NCBI RefSeq assembly: GCF_009908285.1
Contig: NZ_JAAARM010000025.1
Location: 34,720-98,719, forward strand
Direction of reading: 5' to 3'
DNA: 64,000 nt
Source: Pseudomonas sp. Fl4BN1
GTDB taxonomy: Bacteria > Pseudomonadota > Gammaproteobacteria > Pseudomonadales > Pseudomonadaceae
This document shows positions 25,701-31,730 of this stretch, one piece after another (the first letter of the stretch is position 1; every line of letters starts with the position of its first letter). Below the pieces are notes generated by a model. That model ran no database searches, had not been told where the DNA came from, and saw nothing but the letters and a program-made list of their open reading frames with translations. The position numbers and the translations under genes are program-made.

Positions 25701-26606
25701 TCAAACGGCATCAGGCTTGGCCACAGGCAACTCGATGCCTGGGAAGATCTTGATCACCGCCGAATCGTCCTCGCGACCGAAACCGGCACTGGAAGCCTGC
25801 ATGAACATCTGGTGCGCGGTGGCCGACAGCGGCAGGGGGAATTTGCTGGCCCGGGCGGTATCCAGTACCAGACCCAGGTCCTTGACGAAGATGTCCACGG
25901 CGGACAGCGGCGTGTAATCCGCTTTGAGGATATGCGGCACGCGGTTCTCGAACATCCAGGAGTTGCCTGCGCTGTGGGTGATCACCTCGTACAGGGCGTC
26001 GGCGTCCACGCCTTCACGCAAACCCAGGGCCATGGCTTCGGCGGACGCGGCAATGTGCACCCCGGCCAGCAGTTGATTGATGATCTTGACCTTGGAGCCC
26101 AGGCCATGGGCGTCCCCCAGGCGATAGACCTTGCCGGCCATGCCATTGAGGATGGTCTCGGCCTTGGCATAAGCGGCCACCGGGCCCGAGGTCATCATGG
26201 TCATCTCGCCGGCCGCAGCCTTGGCCGCGCCACCGGAAATCGGCGCATCCAGGTACAGCAAGCCCAACTCGCCCAGGCGCTGACCCAACTCCACGGCGTA
26301 GGTCGGCGCCACGGTGGCGCAACCAATCACCAGGCTACCGGGGCGCAGCGCCGACACGGCCCCGCCCTCGCCGAACAACACACTTTCAGTCTGCTCGGCG
26401 TTGACCACCACGGTGATGATCACCTCGCATTCGGCAGCCAGTTGCACGGCCGAGGCACAAGCCACCCCGCCTTCGCTGGCGAACTGCTCGGTGACCGCGC
26501 TACGAACGTCGCAAGCATGCACCTTGAAGCCACTGCGCAGCAGCGACCGGGCGATGCCCAGGCCCATGGCGCCAAGACCGATGACACCGACATTGTTGTT
26601 ATTCAT
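25701..26606 (-). CDS. ltnD: L-threonate dehydrogenase (beta-hydroxyacid dehydrogenase family)
   Basis: The protein is 301 residues. The NAD-binding motif GVIGLGAMGLGIARSL is at residues 6-21, the substrate loop LDAPISGGAAKAAAGEMTMM in the middle, and the catalytic-Lys helix GLGSKVKIINQLLAG follows. These mark the beta-hydroxyacid dehydrogenase family. With OtnI, OtnK and OtnC encoded next door, oxidation of L-threonate to 2-oxotetronate is the most economical function; D-threonate or erythronate are alternatives. The start is ATG 26606 behind GGAG. Codons 2-5 (AATAACAACAAT) form an A-rich Crc/Hfq-like motif, and an upstream ORF overlaps the start. Confidence 0.88.
   Translation of the reverse strand: MNNNNVGVIGLGAMGLGIARSLLRSGFKVHACDVRSAVTEQFASEGGVACASAVQLAAECEVIITVVVNAEQTESVLFGEGGAVSALRPGSLVIGCATVAPTYAVELGQRLGELGLLYLDAPISGGAAKAAAGEMTMMTSGPVAAYAKAETILNGMAGKVYRLGDAHGLGSKVKIINQLLAGVHIAASAEAMALGLREGVDADALYEVITHSAGNSWMFENRVPHILKADYTPLSAVDIFVKDLGLVLDTARASKFPLPLSATAHQMFMQASSAGFGREDDSAVIKIFPGIELPVAKPDAV
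26592..26603 (-). promoter_or_regulatory. A-rich Crc/Hfq-like motif in ltnD codons 2-5
   Basis: AATAACAACAAT directly follows the ltnD ATG, a position where bound Hfq-Crc would block initiation. It also spans the stop codon of the upstream ORF. Binding is inferred. Confidence 0.5.
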
Positions 26607-26805
26607 GGGGGACTCCAGTGATAGATCCCGGCTCACCCAGGCCCGACAGGCCGTGGGCTGAAACCGGACAGGACAGGAAAACCCGGACCACAGGCCCGGC
26701 AAAGGAAAACGGACTGACGACAGCAGGCACTGCGCCGGGCAGCGAAGCCTCAAGGCGGATGGCACCTGGAGCGGGCGTAGTGGGTGGCAAGAGCGAATCG
26801 ATCAT
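26599..26805 (-). CDS. Candidate upstream ORF overlapping the ltnD start
   Basis: From ATG 26805 (AGCAGG 9 nt upstream; ATG 26814 also in frame) a 68-codon frame, MIDSLLPPTTPAPGAIRLEA onwards, runs to TAA 26599-26601. It overlaps the first 8 bp of ltnD. A near-match A-rich motif (ATAACAACAG, 26822-26831) precedes its ribosome-binding site. The peptide is Pro/Val-rich with no family resemblance. It may be a leader that couples ltnD translation to catabolite control, or simply an open frame in GC-rich DNA. Confidence 0.3.
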   Translation of the reverse strand: MIDSLLPPTTPAPGAIRLEASLPGAVPAVVSPFSFAGPVVRVFLSCPVSAHGLSGLGEPGSITGVPHE

Positions 26806-27108
26806 CGTGGCCATCCTGCTGCTGTTGTTATCAGGTTGAGCGTGGACTGTGAAAGATCATCCACCAATGATCAGATTATGTGAAGCTGTTTTTCAATCTA
26901 ACATTTATTAACATCAAGGCCGCAGCGAATCCCACCCTCCGCTTCTGGTAAATCAGCGCAATAACCGATTCTGAGCTAGACATCAATTTGATATCGCGAA
27001 GTGGTTTATCCCCCGCCTTGCAAGGACTTTGGCCTCGACTAGCGTCTAGCTCTCACCCGCCGCCGGTCCGGCTACGGTCTTGCAAGTGACAGAACAAGGA
27101 GCGTTAAC
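26806..27108. promoter_or_regulatory. Intergenic region between threonate operon and 27109 gene
   Basis: This region of about 300 bp is AT-richer than its surroundings and must hold the divergent promoters of the ltnD operon and the 27109 gene. Two elements stand out. The inverted repeat GATCAT-N6-ATGATC is at 26855-26872, with a third GATCAT half at 26800-26805. The perfect palindrome CCTTGCAAGG is at 27016-27025. No convincing -35/-10 pair was identified for the leftward operon. Confidence 0.5.
26855..26872. promoter_or_regulatory. Inverted repeat, candidate operator of the threonate operon
   Basis: GATCAT (26855-26860) and ATGATC (26867-26872) flank 6 bp, about 250 bp upstream of ltnD and 50 bp upstream of its leader ORF. 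The symmetry suits a dimeric regulator such as the DeoR protein at 19310. No copy was seen beside the deoR gene, so the link is speculative. Confidence 0.35.
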
Positions 27109-28770
27109 ATGGCCAGACTCGCGCAGTTCTCACCTCCCGCCCACATCCAGGACTTCAGCGACAATCGCGCCCAACAAGAGCGCATGAACGCCGCCTGGAG
27201 CGACAACATCAATCGCTGGGCCAATGCAGCCATGGTGGGTGACATATGGAGCCGGACCAACAACGGACCGCGCCCGGCCTTCTACAACCCGCTGCTGACC
27301 GACACCCCGGACACCAGCGCCAACGCCGCTATCACCTGGAACGCCTTCCCCGGCCGCCTGCAGGCACTGTTCCCGACTCAAGCCCAGTCCTGGCAGCAAT
27401 GGGCCGACCAGGGCGTACCCCTGCCCGTCACCACCAACTTGTGCAGCGGTAGCAGCGTCCCCCCTGCGCCCTATTCACCCACCGGTCCACGGGGCTGGCA
27501 GGACGAATACTGCGAATGGAGCGTGACCCGCAACAGCGCCGGCAAGATCACCAGCGTGATGTTCACCTGTGAAAACCCGGAATACTGGATGACCCTGTGG
27601 CAGGTTGACCCAGGCAAAGTGCTGCAGATCTACCAGCAAACCATCCACCCTGCGGTGCAACTCTCGGACCTCTGCCTGAGGGACGCTCTGGGCCAGGTGC
27701 TGCTGGACCCGTTGACGGGCGCCCCGTGCTACAACCCGCTGAACAAGTGGAACTGCGGCACCCGCAGCCTGCCGGACAGCGGCGGCGCCATGCACCTGAC
27801 CAGTTCCCCCAACACTTTGGGTGCGGAGTACGACCTGGCCGCTTCGGCCACCCTGCCTCGGGAGGACAATCACGAGCCGGTCACCTCGGCCTCGCGCCTG
27901 GTGTGCTTTGCTCGCTACGGCCGGATCGGCCGTCACAGCGATCCGACCATCGGCCAGAACGTCAATCAGTTTGTCAACTACACACCAAGCCTGCCCCTCC
28001 CGCAGGCCACCCTGACTGACCCTCCGGGCCTGTACATGCAGACGCCGAACTTCAGCGGTTACCAGAGCCCTGACAACACCCCGGCAGAAAACTTCTGGAC
28101 CGTGGTCCGCGGCGACCTGAAAGATCCGAAGGTGCCTGGCGACATCGACCGCATCCTGCATGCAACCTTCAGCGTGCCTCCCGAGAAGAACTACACCGTC
28201 GGCGATATCAAGATCAACGACCAGCCGATCGACTTCGGCTCACAGATCGCCGCGACCATCACCATGGCGCTGATGGCCACGGTGTTCCCCAACAGCGGGG
28301 TCACTCAGACCGCGGTGGGCCGGAGCCTGGACAAAGAGCTCCCGAACCCGGCAGTCAGCGCGCTGCAGCCACTCTCGGTGTTCAACGCCTACCGGGCTCA
28401 GGAGCAGGCCTGCAACGAAGATACGATGTCGATTCCAGTCCTGGCACTGGCCCTCCAACCGGGCCAGCAGGTCAGCAACATTGCCCTGCTGCTTGACGGC
28501 ACGGTTCCTGACGGCGCGGTATTCACGGTGCCGGAGGGCGGGGTCAGCATTCGTATCGATGGCACCCAGCAGCAGCCCACGGGGGTGTACTTGGTCACGC
28601 TCAGCGTCGAGGCCGATGCAGCCATCGGCGACCGCACCATCCTGGCGAGCGTCCCGAGCCTGCCGGCGACACAGCAGGCAGCCATCGGGCTGTTGACGGT
28701 GGGCGGTCCGACACTGGCGACGCGCCAGAGCGCTCCGGTCAAGGCGCCTATACGTCGCGGTCGCGACTGA
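27109..28770 (+). CDS. Unrecognised 553-residue protein paired with a c-type cytochrome
   Basis: I do not recognise this family. The protein starts at ATG 27109 behind AAGGAG and has no N-terminal signal peptide or membrane helix (MARLAQFSPPAHIQDFSDNR). The body is rich in Trp, Asn and Pro, with conserved-looking blocks DEYCEWSVTRNSAGKIT, VMFTCENPEYWMTLW, WNCGTRSLPDSGGAM and YGRIGRHSDPTIGQNVN. Eight Cys are scattered through the first 420 residues. The C-terminal 100 residues alternate hydrophobic strands, as in an Ig-like domain. It precedes a secreted cytochrome c gene by 82 bp that contain a large hairpin. A redox enzyme using the cytochrome is a guess from context. No heme CxxCH is present. 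Confidence 0.8.
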   Translation: MARLAQFSPPAHIQDFSDNRAQQERMNAAWSDNINRWANAAMVGDIWSRTNNGPRPAFYNPLLTDTPDTSANAAITWNAFPGRLQALFPTQAQSWQQWADQGVPLPVTTNLCSGSSVPPAPYSPTGPRGWQDEYCEWSVTRNSAGKITSVMFTCENPEYWMTLWQVDPGKVLQIYQQTIHPAVQLSDLCLRDALGQVLLDPLTGAPCYNPLNKWNCGTRSLPDSGGAMHLTSSPNTLGAEYDLAASATLPREDNHEPVTSASRLVCFARYGRIGRHSDPTIGQNVNQFVNYTPSLPLPQATLTDPPGLYMQTPNFSGYQSPDNTPAENFWTVVRGDLKDPKVPGDIDRILHATFSVPPEKNYTVGDIKINDQPIDFGSQIAATITMALMATVFPNSGVTQTAVGRSLDKELPNPAVSALQPLSVFNAYRAQEQACNEDTMSIPVLALALQPGQQVSNIALLLDGTVPDGAVFTVPEGGVSIRIDGTQQQPTGVYLVTLSVEADAAIGDRTILASVPSLPATQQAAIGLLTVGGPTLATRQSAPVKAPIRRGRD

Positions 28771-28779
28771 GCAAGGCTC

Positions 28780-28827
28780 TGCCGCGTGGTGCTGTCCGCC
28801 TTGGGCGGCGTGCAGCACAGCGCGGCA
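28780..28827 (+). promoter_or_regulatory. Long interrupted hairpin between the 27109 gene and the cytochrome gene
   Basis: Three nested complementary blocks, TGCCGCG/CGCGGCA, GTGCTG/CAGCAC and CCGCC/GGCGG, close on a TTG loop. No T run follows, so it is not a classic terminator. It may stabilise the mRNA ends and set unequal expression of the two genes. Confidence 0.55.
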
Positions 28828-28852
28828 CCGTCAGTGACGCCAAGGAGGAATC

Positions 28853-30220
28853 ATGCGCACTCTTTTCGCCCTTGCACTTTGCCTGCTGCTGGGCCCGCTC
28901 GCGGCCCAGGCGGGCAGCGCCAATCCCTGTGGCAGTCCGTTCAACCCGGTGCCGGTGATCCAGCCCGTACAGGCCAGCCCGCAACTGGCCGCCCAGGATC
29001 CGGCCATCGACTGCTTCATGTGGCAGACCATGGTGTACCTGAACTGGCCGGCACAGCCGGGGCAGCGCGGTGTCCCCAACCCACAGGCCAAGCTCGGCGA
29101 TCCGGGGCCGACGGTCTGGCAGACCTACAAGGACTACAACGAAGTCTATCTGCCCGGCGGCCAGCAACCGGCGCCCTGGAACGATAACTTCCTGACCATG
29201 CAACGCCTGGAACTGCGCGGAATGGCAGCGCCACGGCCCTCGATCCGGCTGCTCAACAGCACCAGCAAGGTGTTTGGCGCCGCCAACAGCCACGATGGGC
29301 CCATGCTGGATGAAATCGAGCAGGCTCAAGGCGGTGTGCTCTATGACCAGAACAACCAGCCGGTGTACTACGAGATGCTGGTGAACGAGGTCAACTTTCA
29401 ATACATCTACACCAACCAGCTCTACAACTCGGCGCAACAGAACCGCTATGCACAAGCCAAGGGCATCGTCCTGCCCAGCGGTTCGATTGAACTCAAGGCG
29501 GCCTGGAAAGTACTGACTCCCGAGGAAGCCTCCCCGCCCCTGCGGTTTCTCACCGCCCGGGCCCTGCTGCCCGGCAGCCAGGTACCCGTGACCATGGGCC
29601 TGGTGGGCCTGCACGTGTTCCAGATGCCCTCCAGCGACTTCAACCAGGGGTTCTGGGCAACCTTCTCCCAAGTGGACAACGCCCCCACCCTGAACGGCAG
29701 CGGGCAGCCCCATTACTCCTTCAACAACCCCCAGTGCCGCCAATGTGCGGTCAACGACAAGACCAGCAAGCCCACTCAGGTGGTGCAGGTCTTCGCCAAC
29801 AACCCCGATGCGCAAACGGTCAATGCCTTCATGCAGGACCTGATCCAGCAACAAGCCCCCAACTCGGCCCTGCAGTACTACCAACTGATCGACGTGCAGT
29901 GGCCCAACTCGCCCAAGGCCATCGGCCAGCCCGGCGCCGAGACGCCCGCGCCCAACGGCACCCCCAACACCTCGACCTTGATCAACCCGGTACTGGAAAC
30001 TTTTCTGCAGAAAAACGCTGAAAGTTGCCTAGGCTGTCATGTCTATGCGGGCGTCGCGGCATCGGCCGGCAGCTCGAAAAAGCACTATCAAGCGAGCTTC
30101 AGTTTCCTTTTCCGTCACGCCCAGGCCCCTTCCCTGCAAAGCAACCTGAAAAGCCTGGCGCAGCAAGTGGAAGAAGCCTCGGCGAAGCTTCAGCAAGGAG
30201 GGGCTGAGACGCGGCAATGA
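28853..30220 (+). CDS. Secreted protein with single C-terminal cytochrome c haem site
   Basis: A signal peptide (about 1-20, LFALALCLLLGPLAAQAGS) sends the 455-residue protein to the periplasm. One canonical haem c site, ESCLGCHVY, lies near residue 390, and a CRQC pair without His occurs about 100 residues earlier. The N-terminal part has DCFMWQTMVYLNWPA and NDNFLTMQRLELRG, which I cannot assign to a named family. GAGGA lies 5 nt before the ATG. It follows the 27109 gene in the same direction and is the probable electron-transfer partner of it or of an oxidase elsewhere. The tail (QVEEASAKLQQ) is a short helix. Confidence 0.8.
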   Translation: MRTLFALALCLLLGPLAAQAGSANPCGSPFNPVPVIQPVQASPQLAAQDPAIDCFMWQTMVYLNWPAQPGQRGVPNPQAKLGDPGPTVWQTYKDYNEVYLPGGQQPAPWNDNFLTMQRLELRGMAAPRPSIRLLNSTSKVFGAANSHDGPMLDEIEQAQGGVLYDQNNQPVYYEMLVNEVNFQYIYTNQLYNSAQQNRYAQAKGIVLPSGSIELKAAWKVLTPEEASPPLRFLTARALLPGSQVPVTMGLVGLHVFQMPSSDFNQGFWATFSQVDNAPTLNGSGQPHYSFNNPQCRQCAVNDKTSKPTQVVQVFANNPDAQTVNAFMQDLIQQQAPNSALQYYQLIDVQWPNSPKAIGQPGAETPAPNGTPNTSTLINPVLETFLQKNAESCLGCHVYAGVAASAGSSKKHYQASFSFLFRHAQAPSLQSNLKSLAQQVEEASAKLQQGGAETRQ

Positions 30221-30391
30221 CTGATCTGGATCAGCACGATCCGCAAGCGCTGCGCCGATGCTGAAGTGGCGTGGCATGGGCACCCGAGAGACTGACTGGC
30301 GGTAGTGCCCTTCATCGCAACCCCGTTGACGCCCCCCATGACGAGGGGCTCAATGGCCTGTCTGGTTATGCTTGGATAAGGATGATTCAAC

Positions 30392-30742
30392 ATGGCAAAG
30401 ATCGAAGTTTTATCAGGTGATTTCCTGCAAGGCGCCGGTGAATACCGGCACGGTACCTTCAGGCTCAAGACAGTGCTCAACTCTTCCGGTGTCGAAGTCA
30501 AGGCATCGGCGTTCAAGTCGCTGGAGATTGCCAGCGAAAGCCCCATCACCAACAAGGATGCCTTTGGCTATGGTGTTGCCGGCGCCATGCTGCTGGGTCC
30601 GGTGGGTGCAATCGCCGGCTATCTGATGGCCGGGACGGAAAACGAAGTGACCTTCATCGGCACCTTCAAGGATGGCCGGCAATTGATGGCGGCCACTGAC
30701 AGCGCGACTTACAAGGATATATCCCAGCACTTGCTGAATTGA
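30392..30742 (+). CDS. Small protein with glycine-zipper segment
   Basis: The protein is 116 residues, starting at ATG 30392 behind AAGGAT. The N-terminal half is a strand-rich soluble region (KIEVLSGDFLQGAGEYRHG). A Gly/Ala-rich hydrophobic stretch, AFGYGVAGAMLLGPVGAIAG, resembles glycine-zipper segments that insert into or pack on membranes. A final strand block (EVTFIGTFKDGRQLMAATDS) follows. There is no signal peptide, and I know no function. It lies 171 bp after the cytochrome gene and is followed by a probable terminator. Confidence 0.7.
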   Translation: MAKIEVLSGDFLQGAGEYRHGTFRLKTVLNSSGVEVKASAFKSLEIASESPITNKDAFGYGVAGAMLLGPVGAIAGYLMAGTENEVTFIGTFKDGRQLMAATDSATYKDISQHLLN

Positions 30743-30768
30743 TAATCCGCCAAGTTTTATATATCGGC

Positions 30769-30802
30769 GCCCATGACACCCCCAATGCCATGGGCACTTT
30801 TT
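30769..30802 (+). terminator. Intrinsic terminator after the glycine-zipper gene
   Basis: GCCCATG (30769-30775) pairs with CATGGGC (30789-30795) and is followed by ACTTTTTA, about 27 bp past the stop at 30742. Confidence 0.7.
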
Positions 30803-30910
30803 ATTTATATCCCATATATATTCCAACCCTTGAGCCCGCGAACTCTTTGCGCCTAGCTGAACCTCAGCTGAAAGTGCCGCACTGATTAGTCATTCAAAGG
30901 CAATTTAACC

Positions 30911-30939
30911 TTGACTCCTGGGACCCTCCTGAGTAAATT
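30911..30939 (+). promoter_or_regulatory. Sigma-70-like promoter
   Basis: TTGACT and TAAATT are separated by exactly 17 bp. The predicted start near 30946 falls on the T-tailed hairpin just downstream. Activity is inferred from the sequence. Confidence 0.45.
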
Positions 30940-30944
30940 GCGCG

Positions 30945-30968
30945 GGCCGGCAAATACGGCCTTTTTTT
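30945..30968 (+). terminator. T-tailed hairpin at a predicted transcription start
   Basis: GGCCG (30945-30949) and CGGCC (30957-30961) enclose a 7-nt loop and are followed by seven T. It looks like an intrinsic terminator for transcription from the left, possibly of a short RNA. Confidence 0.5.
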
Positions 30969-31154
30969 CAACTCACTAAAGAAGCCAATGGACACAGTAT
31001 CTAGACGCTGTCTGGTCACTGCCGCTGCGCAGAGCCAGGCACTTAACCCTGAAAATGACGGGACTCGACTCCGCGGTCGGGTAAGCTGCGCTAGGGCTTG
31101 ACGCTCCAACGTAACTTGCCTCCCCGGCGCCAGTCCGGTCGCGAGGCACAAGTT

Positions 31155-31445
31155 ATGCACTTCACTTCCTCTGTAATGCCCGGTGTACGCGCGTTTGCCG
31201 CGACCATGCGGGTCAAGCTGTGCCGTGAGCCCAAGGCTTTGGCGCGCTCGCCGTTCTCCTCTTCGTCCCCTTCTGCCGCGACCGCCCTGCGGGCCAATTG
31301 GCGCGTCTGCCCGATGACCGGCCAGCTGCAACAGCGCTGGAGCTTCGATGACAGCCAGGACCCACAGAGTCGGGGCGCTGCCCTGCTCTTGCAGCAGGCC
31401 GGACTGATCTTCGGCCTGTACCTCGGGGCGCGCTCCTACCCATAA
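31155..31445 (+). CDS. Hypothetical protein, about 96 residues
   Basis: The likely start is ATG 31155 (MHFTSSVMPGVRAFAATMRV). The N-terminus is basic and Ser/Ala-rich, and the C-terminal half has NWRVCPMTGQLQQRWSFDDS and a hydrophobic helix (LLLQQAGLIFGLYLG). I cannot assign a function. No strong ribosome-binding site precedes this ATG, and an in-frame ATG lies 57 nt upstream. It precedes the mgtA leader region in the same direction, so its transcript could run into it. Confidence 0.55.
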   Translation: MHFTSSVMPGVRAFAATMRVKLCREPKALARSPFSSSSPSAATALRANWRVCPMTGQLQQRWSFDDSQDPQSRGAALLLQQAGLIFGLYLGARSYP

Positions 31446-31447
31446 AT

Positions 31448-31532
31448 CAACGGTCCTTCACCGTTGTTTGCAAACGACTTTCTTATACGGAAAGTCGACG
31501 GCGGCTTATTGTCTTCAAGTTAATGAAACTTG
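31448..31532 (+). promoter_or_regulatory. Structured region upstream of the mgtA leader ORF
   Basis: Consecutive inverted repeats crowd this stretch. They are AACGGT/ACCGTT (31448-31464), a perfect GTTTGCAAAC palindrome, CGACTTTC/GAAAGTCG with a 7-nt loop (about 31472-31494), and CAAGTT-AATGA-AACTTG (31516-31532). The last has the look of an operator or a -35 region. Together they suggest regulator binding or a folded mRNA leader. Confidence 0.45.
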
Positions 31533-31544
31533 CCGGAGAAAGTT

Positions 31545-31685
31545 ATGGAAGAGGCCAGTAGTAGGTTCGCTGCTTATTCAATTTCATTGTTTGAGCAGCG
31601 AACGTTAAAACCTGAAAAACGCCAAGATCCGAATCGATCGCCAACCTGTGGCTCGACATACTTTCGCTCGCCTTTAATTAGTTGA
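31545..31685 (+). CDS. Candidate 46-residue leader ORF of mgtA
   Basis: GGAG lies 6-7 nt before ATG 31545. The frame runs MEEASSRFAAYSISLFEQRT then LKPEKRQDPNRSPTCGSTYF and RSPLIS to TGA 31683-31685, ending 45 nt before mgtA. It starts with an acidic pair (E2-E3) and holds four Pro codons. Enterobacterial mgtA is controlled by a short acidic/Pro-rich leader (MgtL) whose translation falters at low Mg2+. The analogy is structural only; the sequence is not homologous. A 10-bp inverted repeat lies within the ORF. Confidence 0.45.
   Translation: MEEASSRFAAYSISLFEQRTLKPEKRQDPNRSPTCGSTYFRSPLIS
31565..31603 (+). promoter_or_regulatory. 10-bp inverted repeat inside the mgtA leader ORF
   Basis: GTTCGCTGCT (31565-31574) and AGCAGCGAAC (31594-31603) are perfectly complementary across 19 nt, covering codons 7-20 of the leader ORF. 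Ribosome occupancy would decide whether it folds, as in attenuators. Confidence 0.5.
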
Positions 31686-31730
31686 GTGGTCGCTGTGTCG
31701 TGCCGTACTCAGGCGGCAGGAGCACAGACT

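Larger units (their letters stand above)
30743..31154. other. Intergenic region with two terminator-like hairpins and a promoter
   Basis: This 412-bp stretch carries no convincing gene. It contains a terminator-like hairpin at 30769-30802, a near-consensus sigma-70 promoter (TTGACT-N17-TAAATT, 30911-30939) and a second T-tailed hairpin at 30945-30968. The last is placed exactly where that promoter would start transcription. The rest shows no clear structure. Confidence 0.5.

Noticed and set aside
26824..26831. A-rich motif ATAACAACAG counted as a full Crc/Hfq site
   Set aside because: It departs from AAnAAnAA at the last position and lies over 200 nt from ltnD; it was kept only as context for the upstream ORF.
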